Assembly (NCBI GenBank): GCA_029204225.1 | Contig: CM055092.1 | Coordinates: 28,243,859-28,307,858 of the forward strand | Length of the DNA stretch: 64,000 nucleotides | Direction: 5' to 3' | Origin: Diphasiastrum complanatum | Lineage: Eukaryota; Streptophyta; Lycopodiopsida; Lycopodiales; Lycopodiaceae | Part shown: in pieces, positions 52,910 through 64,000 of the stretch | Position numbering within the stretch: position 1 is the stretch's first letter | Layout of the letters: every line of letters begins with the position of its first letter | Position numbers and translations under genes: made by a program | The notes under the pieces: model-generated | What the model saw: the letters and a program-made list of their open reading frames with translations, nothing else | What the model was told of the DNA's origin: nothing | Databases searched by the model: none

Positions 52910-55900
52910 ATGGCAGCGGCAGCTGGGGCAGAGGAGGATGAAGAAAACCGACGATCACTGTCTGCTCTTGTGCAGGGGAAATGGCCGATGGATTGTTTGT
53001 TCACAGGCATTTTATTTGGCCTATTGCTACCCTTTGTACAGGTTAGAAACAATCATATTCGTCGTTTAAGTGCTTCTTATCTTGAGATTTTTGTCTGCAA
53101 GTCTGAATCGACCAATAGGAGTCACAGCAATTTTTTTTCGGTGTATTGTGTTTTGAAAATGATAGATCTGACAATGGTTAAACTGGATTTACAAACGGCT
53201 TAAGTGCTGTTGAAAGAAGACATGATGGAATATGTACAGTCTTCAATTTTTTTGTTGTGTATTGTGTTTTCAAATGATAGATCTGACAAAAACCAATGCT
53301 TAAACTGGAATCTGGATTTACAAACAGTTTAAGTGCTGTGGAAAGAAGACATGATGGAATATGTAGTGTCTTCTGTTGAGATCGGTAAATGGTATCGAAG
53401 AAACTCGTTTGACAAGTAAAATTTTGAGTATTTAGACTAAAAAAATACCTTATTGTATGCGTATTGTGTACGATTCTTTCAATATTTACATCCAAAAAGA
53501 CTTTTAGCGTAGGCGTCATTGTCATTGTGATATATAATCCAGCGCTGTCCAGTTCGACTAGGTCGGAGTTTCGAAACGAAATTTACTTTAGCTGAATGTT
53601 GATGTTACCTTACTGATATAAGATCAATGGTATTGAGTTTAAATAATACTGGGATCGTGCTTCTACACAGTCAAGTAGCTGTCGGGATATTCCTGTAGCG
53701 CTGCACTTCTTTCTTTGATGAGAGCTGATACACTCTGGCGCAACTAACGATGTAGTTTGGGTGGAGCAGTTTACGGGCAAGCTATTTAGGCTATCATGCG
53801 TATCTCGAGTTCGGAGCTCCCTTTTTGGTGGCACCGGCGTTGCTCTTGTATCTATCTCTTCCATTCAGGTTTGTGAATTACCTTAATCTATAGAAATATT
53901 ACAAACCCGTTTCTGAAGCGCTTCACGTAGAAACGCTTTCACTACTTAATCTGTTACATTCACCACTGCAACATTTACACACTTACAGCGTCTTTTGATA
54001 GACATCTTCGATTTAACTTTTGTCGGCATTGCCGTGTAAGCTTCTCATACAGGCAGTCGAATTGGGAACACATCTGAAGCCTGAGCGCTTTCAACGAGTA
54101 TCCGATACGGATGGCCTTGTGATGCCAGCTATCTTTGGGATGATTGCTTTCAAGGTCAGGAGCATCATATCGCTAACCTTTTCTTTCTATTTGTATTTGA
54201 ATTGACCTCGCAAGTGCATATTATCATCACCTTTGACGTGCAGATGCTGGGAGGTAAATTTTGCAGTCTTTTGCCCAGTGACTTGCGTTATCCAGGAGCC
54301 TTTGCGAAGGCTTCTCTTCCTGGTAAACTCCTGGGAAAGAAGCAAATCGTCGAGATAACTGATACACTTGTACTTTGCCTCTCCTTATCAGCTATTCTTT
54401 CCGGAGCCTTTTGACCTGATGCAGAGCTTGTCGATAATGACTAGACTAATACTGCCTATCATTGTACTTCCACAGCAAATGGTCGTGGATACGCAGGCGA
54501 GCTTACAAGAAACGTTATGAGAGCCCTATATAAGCAATTTGGATGTCATCATTGTGGGAGGAAAACTGGAAAGAGGTATCACATTGCATGCGATCATGTA
54601 TGGATTACAGCTTCCTAATGGGAACCTAGGCAAAGACAGATTCCAGAAGCCTGCTATCACCAGTATTATCATCTGGGACTTGGTTGTTCCTTCAACTACT
54701 TTCAGTTGAATTTTACTCATGCTTTAAAAAAAATCCTCGTTGCATATTGTTTATTCAATCTCCTTTTGTTGTGTCTCCAGCATTTCTGATCATATTCCCC
54801 CAAACTTGATGGTTCACGGCAACACAAAATATTTAAGGAGCTTTCGAGCTGTAAAAAGCCAAAGGTTTTATCCTCAGTGTGAAATTTGCATAAAGCTGCA
54901 AAGCTCTGCTCTCAAACATGGCCACAATCCTCTTGTGCTCCATTGGAATCGGGGATGGCCAGAGGTAGCCTTTGTCCTCTAGAAATGACTAAACTGTTGT
55001 GGCTTCAAATTTTCTTTTACTACGTTGCTGACAAGACAGTAACATCCTTTACTTCCTGCAGGAATGCAAAATGAAGCTGTATTCTATATGTGAACGATAC
55101 TAGAACTATATTATATGTCCTCATTAAGACCAAACATTTGTTGTCAGTATATTGGGTTGTTGCACATCCAGCCGTCAAACTATTAAATTTATACTAGAAC
55201 TATATTGTATGTCCTCATTAGGACCAAGCATTTTTTGTCAGTATATTGGGTCTTTGCACATCCAAAGTCAAAAGTATCAAATTTCCACATTTAAGTTGAA
55301 TTTACTTGAAGTTACAAGCAAGCAAGGTTTTGGATACTCATTCTAAGTATTAGTCTTAATAAAGCTAGCATTGGTTCCTGACCTGCACCACATCAGATGA
55401 AGTTTATCACAAAATAGTAACAGTGGCCCAAGTCATGTTAAGCTCAGCTTTGATATTTCAGGTTGGGTTTGGGACAAATTGACTTGAACCAATGTGATCA
55501 TGTTTACTCTGTCTCAGTTGCTTAGGTGAGCAATTATTGAATTTGCAGCTAAGGCTATTGCCAGGAAAACGCTTAAGTAGCATAATCCCCAACAGTTTCA
55601 CTGGCTGACCTTTACCTCCTGTTCTTTTATTTGGAGATCATACCTAATATTCGGAATTTGTGTTGATTTGTTACAGCTCTCACCGTCATGCCATCGTATG
55701 ATATAATTATGATCGAAAGGCATTTTTCCTTTTTATATGTAAAACTTTGTTGGTTTTTTAATGTTTATTTTCCTGGAGTTTCATTTCTTCCCCTCCAACT
55801 TGTTGGTTCTCTTTGATGATTGAGATGTTGGGTGAGTTACTCTCCTTCAGCTGTTTTGAGCTATGGTGAGTATTTTGTCATTTTCTGTTGCTGTGATTCT

Positions 55901-57373
55901 TTTTTAAAAGATGTGATTTGAGCTTACAGTGAGTCCCTGTTTGACAGCCATGCTATTTTGCCGGTTTCATTCTGGGGGCTATGCATTTTCCTTCAGAGAC
56001 TCGATTAGCCTTGCCGCCTAGCAGTATGCTTGAGGAATCCACCAATTCTGATGACATAAGTGGCAGTTCATTGGTTCAGTTAAGGCCAGAGCAAACTACA
56101 GAAGCCATAAAGAAAATGATTGTCAAAGATGGACCCTCCTACATAACAGCAATGGAGGAAGAGATGGCATCTTTGCGAACTAGAGAAAGAGAGGTAATAA
56201 GTTTGCTTTGTTAATTTTGATTAATCTCTGAGTGGGGACTTACGTTCAATGTTACATGATCTTATTCTTGGAATATTTTCCAATTTGAAATGGTGTCTCA
56301 ATTCTGCAGCAGTCATTGCAATAAATATTTCCTTACCAAGTAGCGTGTGGCAGCTAGCTTATTTTCATGAACACTAGTAAACTTCTAAAGTAGGAGATTG
56401 AAATGTGTCTCCAAAAACTCACAACAAATGTCTGAGACCACTAAGCCCACAATGAAGGCAATGGAAATTGGTAAGTGGCAAACTGCCTATTTGGGAGACT
56501 TTACTCTCATTCCAACAACTGGGTTGAAAACGCTTGTATGCACATAGCAATGACAGAGAACAGGCCGTTTCTTGTATGAATATACATAAGAATATGAGAT
56601 TATTTGCTTAGTTAAATTACGGGTTTACCTGTTGCGGTCGAATCAAAAACTTGGATTTAGATCTTGAAGCTGCTGGGGAACCACACTGAAGCTTTGTGAC
56701 CCAAAGTTTTATCATGATCTAGTAGTGCATCATGGTCAATCATGAGATAAGGCAGACTTTTCAGAAGCAAACTATCTTCAGTGTAGGCGGAGATGTTCCA
56801 AATTCTGTTTCCTGGACATATCTCTTTCCTTCTAATGCATCTTTCTACAATAGCTATGTTGGAATACATTGCTCCTTGTTATGAATGTCAGTTGCTCTGC
56901 CCTCTTTGCAATATTAGATGTTCTTTTTTTGGCTATAAGATACAATTCAAATTCTGCCTTATGTGGGAACTCTTGTTATTGGCTCTGCGTTGGAGCGGCA
57001 CATGATAAGCTCCATGGTTATCAGCAGACAAAGAGTTTTATTTTTTTGGATGCCATGCACAGGACCTATTTTATTTTAGCTTTGGAAGGTGTTCACAAGA
57101 GATTATCAAATCATAATTGAAGCTAGGGACAGGTTTATTAACAAGTGGACCTTGCCTCTATTGCAGATCTATGGTATGCTGCAAACAAATTCTGCAAGTA
57201 AATGTGAATCCTCATCTTGGTGGAAGAGGCCTTCAGATGGCCTTGGCATGAAGGATCATGATTCAAGAGCAGAATTAACCATAAAAAAATTGCATTCTGA
57301 ACTCGATAGTATTTCATTAAGGAAAGTTCATCTGAAAGAAGATATAAAATGGTTAAAACAGAATTTAAGGTGA
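52910..57373 (+). CDS. Predicted membrane protein with an HNH-like zinc motif and coiled-coil tail, 8 exons
   Basis: Proposed exons: 52910-53041, 53756-53872, 54053-54154, 54244-54322, 54476-54575, 54781-54964, 55948-56193 and 57167-57373, giving 388 codons. Residues 28-44 (DCLFTGILFGLLLPFVQ) and 64-81 (GAPFLVAPALLLYLSLPF) look like membrane helices. Next come C167-H-H-C170, D180-H181-I-P-P-N185 and C210-x2-C213, the layout of a treble-clef HNH domain (CxxC...DHxxP...CxxC). A short hydrophobic stretch (CYFAGFILGAM) and a helix-rich charged tail (EEEMASLRTRERE, LHSELDSISLRKVHLKEDI) follow. Phases match for all joins except that exon 2 needs the weaker donor TTT/GTGAAT; the stronger CAG/GTTTGT just before it would break the frame. 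The reading frame could also end at a TAG at 54982 if the seventh exon is not used. The ATG context and the absence of stops favour a real gene. Function is unknown; nuclease activity is inference from the motif only. Confidence 0.6.
53140..53372. repeat. Tandem duplication in intron 1 (unit about 115 bp)
   Basis: Both copies contain GTGTATTGTGTTTT, GATAGATCTGACA, CTGGATTTACAAAC and GAAAGAAGACATGATGGAAT. Confidence 0.88.
55098..55287. repeat. Tandem duplication in intron 6 (unit about 94 bp)
   Basis: Both copies contain TACTAGAACTATATT, ATGTCCTCATTA, GTCAGTATATTGGGT and TTGCACATCCA. Confidence 0.88.
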
Positions 57374-58500
57374 ATTTTATTCACCCTCTGTCCTTATAGA
57401 TCAGGGACAGAGGGTTTCTATACCAAGAGCATGTACTTGGAGTAGAGTGTGTAAGAATCGCATGAGAAGTAGCATGTAATCTATCTCAATCTGCAGCAAT
57501 ATAATTCTTCATAGCATGTATTGTGTTCTTTCTGGTTCACTAAGTAAGAGTACTGTGATTTCCGTGTCTTAATAATGATCTGCTTCAGGTTCTTCTGATT
57601 AGCAAATAAATACTGTAATGGCACATTCATACATTGCTAGAAATCTTATATTTCTAAAGTATGAACATTTTCTTTTGATTTATAAATTTAAATACATAAA
57701 AGAGTGAAACAAGCCAAACCCTAAAACAAAACTCTTCAATTATCTATTTGCTTGTAGAATTTGTTGTACCAATCAATCATGATTATGTTCAACTCATAAG
57801 TCAAAATAAAAGATTATACATGAAGAATACATGTATTTGGATTGAAACTGTAATCCCAACACCACGCTCTTTTTAACTATTGACTTCTCGTTGCATTCAT
57901 TGTACTCAGATATCGAATTCCATCATAGGGAAAGTATTTTGCATATTTTGCAAGTGATCTTGTTAGCTCCTCGTTCAAAATGCTTGTATGCCATCTTTTT
58001 TCACAATCATCCTCCCCAATTTTGTCCAATTCGAGGGTTCATGAAACTCCATAGTATTCGTGGTCCCATTTGAGGTCTATAGAGGTCTTATAAAGAATAG
58101 AAGATGCTCTCATCACCATAGGCGAAAAGTATATATCTAAGAGGTTTAGTTTGGTAACCTCATGCTAAGTGCCTTTTGGGGTCACAAAGGATATTGAGGC
58201 TACTTTGTGTGAAAAACTGTCAAAAATCTACCTTGGTTATTTTATGATTTTATGTTTGTGAGTACATTTTACATGTGTATAGCATGTTCTCACATGTGTA
58301 AAATAGTTAGAATTAGTTTAGAATGTTGACTTTAGGGGTATCATAAAGATTGCTAGCCAAGCATCTTGGTATCACTAGGCGATAGGGCCAATTTTGGCTT
58401 TAGAGGTCAAATGGTCAAGTACACATGTTTTGTCATAATTAGGCCAAAATTCAATTGTGATGTAACTCGAGATAGTTAGGTTGCTTACACATGTCAAGTT
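57374..58500. other. No recognisable gene
   Basis: The first part is probably the 3' UTR and flank of the preceding gene. From about 58.25 kb the sequence has the ACATGTGT style of the LTRs near 33.5 and 39.2 kb. Confidence 0.4.
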
Positions 58501-59030
58501 TAGGTTTGATCAGTGATGCACCCTATGTGGTGGCAAAAGTCAAAGGGTCCAATCATAATAGAGAGGTGTTGTAAGGGTCCAATCAAAAGGGAGGGATGTT
58601 GCATCACACATTCAGTAGGATTAAAGAGGCTATGTTTAAGGGGTCCAATAGGAATTAAGCTTGGATCTCCACGAGTTTCTATATGTACTTTCATTCCCTT
58701 AATGTATGAGAGATCTATGAGCTTTTTGAGTCAATTTGGAGATTTGCCAATTTTGCTTGTATTGCTTTTTCTCTCTAGATGAGCCCAAAAGTGATATTTT
58801 TTTTCTCTACTCAAGGAGAGGAGCTTGTTGGGACTTAGTTTATTTCATGAAGTCTTCCACACGTGTGAAACACCTTTTGGTAATGAATGAATGCATGTAG
58901 AATGGTCTTTTTGCCTTGGATCTTGTCATTGATCTTGGATTTCAATCAATAGGTGATCTATAGTGCATGAGCCAAGCTTAGGAGGTCAATTTCACACATT
59001 AGGACATTTTCACATGTGTGAATTTTCACA
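58500..59030 (+). repeat. Probable 5' LTR (right end) of an otherwise lost LTR element
   Basis: It ends TTTTCACA directly before a primer-binding-like site. It contains CACACGTGTGAAAC near 58858 and CACATGTGTGAA near 59011. The left limit is uncertain. Confidence 0.5.
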
Positions 59031-59043
59031 TGGTATCAAAGCC
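59031..59043 (+). promoter_or_regulatory. Primer-binding-like site (one mismatch)
   Basis: TGGTATCAAAGCC, differing by one base from the TGGTATCAGAGCC found on the minus strand at 33181-33193. Confidence 0.6.
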
Positions 59044-59372
59044 TACCTAAGTTTTTGATGCATCTATCATCCATAGTTTTAAACTCCACCAAGGAGTAAC
59101 TGTTCATGTTCAAAATTGGATCGGCGTGTGGAACACGTAGTTGAAACACGTTGAACATGGGACTGGACTAAAGATTGAACAAATTTTAACTAAATTTGTT
59201 TCGATCTTGCTGTAGTTGACTCGAAGATGAATATGGCAATGAGATGTAAGAATCAACTTGGACGTGATATGCACTTCTCATATTTCGCAAAAATTCTAAA
59301 CTGCTATACAAGGTAATCTGAAGATAGATAGATGAATGAAAATGTGTTCGTGAGATTGTGGTGGCCTAGTCG

Positions 59373-59603
59373 TTATAGATTTCCACAAAAATGATGGATT
59401 ATGTAGTATAAAAGGTTTGATCGTTCCCCAAGAGAGAATAATCTCATCTTTTGCATGGTAAATGTATATATGATGGTAAACGGACTGGTATGTATAAAAT
59501 TCACAACGAATACTACAGTGACATAACTGGTTATCCAAAGATATTTGGGTAAATTGGCATCTAGGAACACCAATGATGAAATGTTTTGGTCAAGGTTTGT
59601 AAA
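59373..59603 (-). pseudogene. Possible copia integrase fragment
   Basis: The minus frame contains VFLDANLPKYLWITSYVTVV, like the copia integrase segment usually read as ANLPK.LW.EA. No other copia block is readable nearby, so the call is weak. It ends where the gypsy LTR begins. Confidence 0.3.
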
Positions 59604-60365
59604 TGTAAGGATTACTTTATCTTTTAGGCTCTTCAGGCATCAAGGAAACAATTAGAACTGACAACAACTAGCAATTAGATTCAGTAAGCAGAATCACATT
59701 AGCTAAAGATTCTTCTTAATCAAACACAGAGAATTAGTCTTTATCACAGAAAGCAAGCAAAACAGAGCCTCAAACAATCCTGTTATCTGAACACATACCT
59801 CATTCAGAAATGAAAGATGTCTGCTAAGAAATGATGCTTAACAACTTTGGCTAATACCCTGCACACATTAGTCAGAATTGTTACTTGCTGGTGTCGCCTG
59901 AAAATCCATGTTAGAGTAAACTATGATATAAGAAATGTGTGTGACACAAACAGAACAATATCACCATCATCCACAGATCATACAGAGTGTGTTCGCACAT
60001 ATGATAAGAAGTAATTCTGTGAAAGATAGCAGAAAGAAAAGAATGCTCAAGATATAGGAACTCGCTCTTCTCTCTATTGATACTCAGCTCTGCGTAGAAA
60101 TGCGTCAGTACAAAGACAAAAAGTGTCGATCTTATAGGAACGATCACCGGCCTCAATGTCGTTTACGAACCGTTAAATGTTAGTTCTGGACTTCTATTGC
60201 GTCTCTTTAGAACGTCGCAACTTCTACTTAAAATATGAATTTACAAAGTGTAAATTAGGCCTTTATATGTATTTAGGCACTATAGCACATTTTACGTATA
60301 TGGAAATTGAAATTTTTTACAATATATGACATAACTCGGATAATGTGAAATCATAAGTCTCCACA
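59604..60365 (-). repeat. 3' LTR of the minus-strand Ty3/gypsy element (about 762 bp)
   Basis: On the minus strand it starts TGTGGAGACTTATG right after the polypurine tract and appears to end in CCTTACA (left end TGTAAGG at 59604). The other LTR is outside the window, so the left end cannot be checked. Confidence 0.65.
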
Positions 60366-60381
60366 TATCCCCTTCCTCAAC
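60366..60381 (-). promoter_or_regulatory. Polypurine tract of the gypsy element
   Basis: The complement reads GTTGAGGAAGGGGATA directly before the LTR start TGTGGAG. Confidence 0.75.
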
Positions 60382-60408
60382 TATGCAACGGCTCGCCAAC
60401 AATTTGAT

Positions 60409-63235
60409 TTACATCCTTCTTTGTCGCTTTTGGCTAACTGGCTTGCTCTGGAAAATTGCCTTAGCTCGGGCTTCATTCTCTTCGTTTTCCTGCTCCAATG
60501 TCAGCCTTTTGTTGCCAAGAAATAGTTATTCTTTTGGTTATAGTCTTCTTGAAATGATAAATTTGGATAACCACCCATTCCTTGATTGCCAATTGGTGCA
60601 AGGGGGTTATCAATTAATGTATTATTTACAAGATGTGTATACCAACTATCCTCGGTCAGGATTTCAGACATCTCGACAGAAGGGACAATTAGTGAAAGTG
60701 CAGCATATGTATAGTCGGAAAATTTCGCTTTAATATATAGTTGTTGAACAGATATGAGGGCATAAGAAATGAGCGAAGCAATATTTACATGGTTGTACGT
60801 GTAGTATGGTCTAGTTATTGGGTTCGTGGAGCGAAGTATATTATTTGTTTTTAGTTCCTCCAAATAACGAGAGTAGTTAGCTTCCCAATCTGTGTAGATT
60901 TCCCACAGATCAGGGAATAGTAATTGGTGAGTAACTCGAGAAGAAACAGATTTAGAGTTAGTAACAACTTCTTTCACATCAAAAATGTTAATTGATTCTA
61001 ACTTATTTAGGTACTCATCCAATGCTGGAAAAATATTATTCTCAAATGTCCTTAGGTATTCTAAGATGTATATATACAAGGATCCTGCGATCACATGAAC
61101 ATAGTTAGTTTGCACATTGAACTTGTTCTGAACAATGACAAGGGCGAGGATTCTTTTTTTATGTACAGTTAGTCTAGACCATAAAGTATTTATGTTAGAA
61201 AAGGTCCAAGGGTTTTTCCATTGTTCCTTTGTGTAACCAAAAAGTTTAGGTAAAAAAAGGTAGTCCATCCTTCATTGGAGTTCTGGACTACAAAAAGGTG
61301 GAATAAAAAATGTTAGTTCCTGATGAAATGTCTATTAGTAGTGAGTAGACAATCTTGTTTTTCTTTGTAACTACTGCACTTGGTGATGCCTGGGCTTGGT
61401 ATGGAGTGACGCTTAATGCCCCAGGTTGGTCTTCAGCAGCTTTCACCTCTGTAGCCTCCATGATTTCAGTCTGTGTTTTTTGATTTTTCTAGACCTGGCT
61501 GCAACTGATATCTGTTTGGATGGCCTTTTTTGACATTACTGATGCTAGCTCATCTGTTTGCATCTTCTGATCTTGTCCTTGTCCAGGTTCTTCTGCATCA
61601 GAGATCTGCATTTGGCCTGATTGGAATCTGAACTAGTTCTTCCTTCAGCTTCTCATAGGCAATCATCTGCGGCTGCAGATATTGCATCTGGAAGGTCTGG
61701 ATCATTTGCTCCTGGATTCCCTTCCACGCTACTGGATCAATTCGGTACCTGCCATGTGATACGCAAGCACCGAGTGTGACTTCGGCGCTAATTCGCCAGA
61801 GTATTGCCTCTTTGACCTGTTTTTTGAATATCTGATTGTCTTTCTTTAGCATTTCTGCAGAATTTTGCAGTTGGGCAATTGACTCCTGAGCACTACTGAG
61901 TTCATTGTTCAGTTCCGCATTGCTACTTTGAAGAGTGGCTCGTGCTCGTCTTTCTTCCTGCAAGGAAGCCTATAGGGTCTGAAGTTGTTGTTTGAGAAGG
62001 ATGTTCTCATTTTTGAAAGCGTTAGATTGCTCCTGCATCTCTTCCAACACTTCAAGTGTGGCATCATGTCTTCCTTTTGCTTCTTCCAGCTCTGTCTCTT
62101 TCCTACTCAGTTTCGCATTGGCTGCTTTGAGCTCTTCATTTCTATAGGCCAGCTGAGCCTTAGTTTCGTTCAGCTCTGCCTCTGTTTGGGTGAGGTCTGT
62201 TCGGACTCTTTCATACTTGGACCCTAGCTTCCTGGATACCTTTTCCAAAGTGGCAAGGTGCTGTATAGCTGTTCAAGTATCTGGCAGTAGTGTTCCAAAA
62301 ACTTGTTGATATAACTCGACATTGAGGATTGGTTCCTCGACGTCCCTTTCACTGCTCTGCTAGTCCTCAGCAAGCTGCTCTGCTCCTTGTGGTTCTGGTT
62401 CTTGTGGTATTTCAGCCTGATTTTGCTCTTGATCGGCAATGTTCTCTACCTCTACTTCCACGTCCTTATTTCCTTCTGGGCTGGTCAATGGTGTATACTG
62501 GGACAATGGCGAAGACATCCTCACCGAGATCCCTTGACTTGATGATGATGTTGTGGCTGCTGCGGTGGTTGCCTTTGATGTCTGCATTTGGGATTCCGCC
62601 TCAATTGATGACGCTAACCTTCGTAATACTGGTGCAATTCTGATATCCTCCTGCACTGCCAGCACACCTGCATGCATGCATAAGATGCCCATCTGCTGAC
62701 CCAGTCTGGAGAACTGATTTACTTTTATTAATTTACAGAATTGCTTAAAAGCAATCTGTTCGAAGGCAATCTGCTCTCCATTTAAGGCTCTCAACAGATA
62801 TCCCATATTGGTATTTGAAATTGTGTACTCTTGCTACGGTAGAAAGATAGAAGCAAGAGTAAATCGAACGAAGCTCTTGAGATTAGGGTCTCTAATGTAG
62901 GAGAGTTTATATCCCCGTTTCTCAAGATATGCTCCATCTTGAAAAACTTCGCTCTCCGCAATGAAATCTGGTTTGGTAACTGGCATACTGTCGTCCATAG
63001 GCAATCCTAAGGCACTACAATAAAACCCCTCTGTGACTATAATCTCTTGATTGCAGATAGTTGTGAAAATATGTCCTTGATCTGTTTTGCCCAAGTTGCA
63101 GATCAGTTCATAACAAAGATCAATAAGAGTAACTGATGGATTGAACTGAATAAGACCTTCAATTCGTGCGCGAACAACTAGTGGTTGTAAGATTGGTAAC
63201 ATTGGCTTTGGGTGTGTCTTGAATACGATTGCCAT
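60409..63235 (-). pseudogene. Long extra coding region after pol in a Ty3/gypsy element (about 940 codons, decayed)
   Basis: Minus-strand pieces join into one protein-like region between the pol stop (63831) and the polypurine tract. From ATG 63235: FKTHPKPMLPILQPLVVRAR, GHIFTTICNQEIIVTEGFYC, SALGLPMDDSM, an in-frame TAG (62834-62836), then MGYLLRALNGEQIAFEQ, a Ser/Thr and Glu/Gln-rich part, and a long coiled coil from about 62250 to 61800 (TQTEAELNETKAQLAYRNEE, STNAEL-type heptads) broken by TAG or TGA codons. After a frameshift near 61600 comes an open 255-codon block (60501-61268: YLFLPKLFGYTKEQWKNPWT, RYLEELKTNN, MGGYPNLSFQEDYNQ). A last frameshift leads to LTLEQENEENEARAKAIFQS and a basic end KRQRRM, TAA at 60409-60411. 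The position matches the extra or env-like ORF of some plant gypsy lineages (Athila type), but no transmembrane helix is evident and no known family was recognised. Confidence 0.65.
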
Positions 63236-63306
63236 AGTGCTTGCAAATGTAAACGAGCGATGGTAGACAAGAGCTTGATCGCAACAATTCACAATTTCGG
63301 AGAGCA

Positions 63307-63830
63307 AGAGTGATGGAAAATGGTAGTGACAACAACTGAAGTGTTTGAGGTTTTAGGCGTATTGATGATATTTCGGCGGATTGGACTACTATTAAATGGA
63401 AGCGTGTCCTTCTTTTTGAAGGTACATACTAAATAATAAAGTGTCTAGTCCAAAAAACAAAAATAAATAAATAAACAAAATGCAAGAATGCTTCGCTTGG
63501 TAAGCTTATTCTTCCTTCGTTAAAATGTGAAAATGCGAAGGTGTCAGAAGGTTAAATCCCAAAAAATGCGAAGGTAAGTGTCGCAATTTCCATATTGGTG
63601 AACTTACTAAATACACCATATTCCAATATAGTGTCGGGTTTTTTGCAAAATATAAATGTAGCGAAGGTCTTAGCTTTTTCGCAATACAAACAATTGCAGC
63701 ATGCTTCGGCATTTTTGCAAAAAAAATGTAAACTTCGGTAAAATAAAATAAAATAAAAATAAAATAAAATTAAAATAATTGGACCAAAAATGACAGCCTT
63801 AAAAAACTGATGTATCGGACATTAGTCATA
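63307..63830. other. Noncoding spacer between pol and the extra coding region
   Basis: A-rich on the plus strand, with AATAAA-type runs at 63460-63480 and 63740-63780. No splice sites were assigned; a subgenomic transcript for the downstream ORF is possible but not shown. Confidence 0.4.
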
Positions 63831-64000
63831 TTAGCGCTTCACCCTTGAAACATTTACTCGAGTGTCAAGTAAATGTCCTTGGAGATCAGCTAACTGAAGT
63901 GATCCATTATTAAAAACTTCTATAACTTTATACGGTCCCATCCATCTAGTATGTAATTTTCCAGGAAACAACATGTGTCTGTTATCATACAGAAGCACAT
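63831..64000 (-). pseudogene. C-terminal end of Ty3/gypsy pol (integrase tail), cut by the window edge
   Basis: The minus frame is open from the edge and reads LLYDNRHMLFPGKLHTRWMG, PYKVIEVFNNGSLQLADLQG and HLLDTRVNVSRVKR, stop TAA at 63831-63833. The LFPGKL..RW.GPY.V pattern is the standard gypsy integrase C-terminus. No chromodomain follows. Whether the rest of pol is intact cannot be seen; this part carries no damage. Confidence 0.88.

Noticed and set aside
54002-54035. A micro-exon that would restore phase after the stronger exon 2 donor of the HNH-like gene
   Set aside because: The following intron would be 17 bp, too short to splice; the alternative donor at 53873 is simpler.

Overview
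This window looks like plant nuclear DNA from a large, repeat-rich genome. The evidence is an NRT1/PTR-family transporter gene with plant-type introns, several Ty1/copia elements primed by initiator-tRNA-type sites (TGGTATCAGAGC), Ty3/gypsy elements, a plant-type hAT transposon, and many long (GA)n/(CT)n tracts. A fern or other non-seed plant would fit, but the sequence alone does not prove it. Only two gene models look like host genes. Most of the rest is layered, decayed transposon sequence.

Layout. 0-1 kb: remnant of an unusual reverse transcriptase on the minus strand, joined to a plus-strand copia tail with an LTR start and a (CT)n tract (1.05-2.15 kb), then diverged tandem repeats. 3.9-13.1 kb: an old minus-strand copia element split by a full-length plus-strand copia element (5748-12142, 5-bp target duplication AAGAG). 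That element is itself interrupted by a 1.22-kb solo-LTR-like insertion (9439-10662, duplication CTGGG). 13.1-14.03 kb: two more copia tails. 15.3-19.1 kb: an NPF (NRT1/PTR) transporter gene on the minus strand, intact except for an unresolved N-terminal exon. 19.1-30 kb: no recognisable gene; microsatellites and small tandem duplications. 30.0-32.46 kb: a hAT-type DNA transposon with an 8-bp duplication, terminal inverted repeats and palindrome-rich ends, keeping only the C-terminal transposase region. 32.5-33.8 kb: remains of a minus-strand LTR element. 34.9-39.1 kb: a decayed Ty3/gypsy element lacking its RT core, with an antisense ORF remnant upstream. 39.1-50.4 kb: a mosaic of at least five copia pieces and one gypsy-like gag piece, including a head-to-head junction near 46.27 kb and a second copy of the 5.7-kb copia family. 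52.9-57.4 kb: a predicted eight-exon membrane protein with an HNH-like zinc motif and a coiled-coil tail. 58-59 kb: LTR-like sequence ending in a primer-binding site. 59.6-64 kb: the 3' part of a minus-strand Ty3/gypsy element, with the end of pol, a long extra coding region after pol (about 940 codons, with stops and frameshifts), a polypurine tract and a 3' LTR.

The two host-type genes are not obviously connected. The most interesting items are the post-pol coding region of the gypsy element (60.4-63.2 kb), the HNH-like membrane protein (52.9-57.4 kb), the unclassified RT remnant (1-1050) and the hAT element with dense subterminal palindromes (30.0-32.5 kb). Positions come from reading the sequence by eye. 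No alignment or database search was run.
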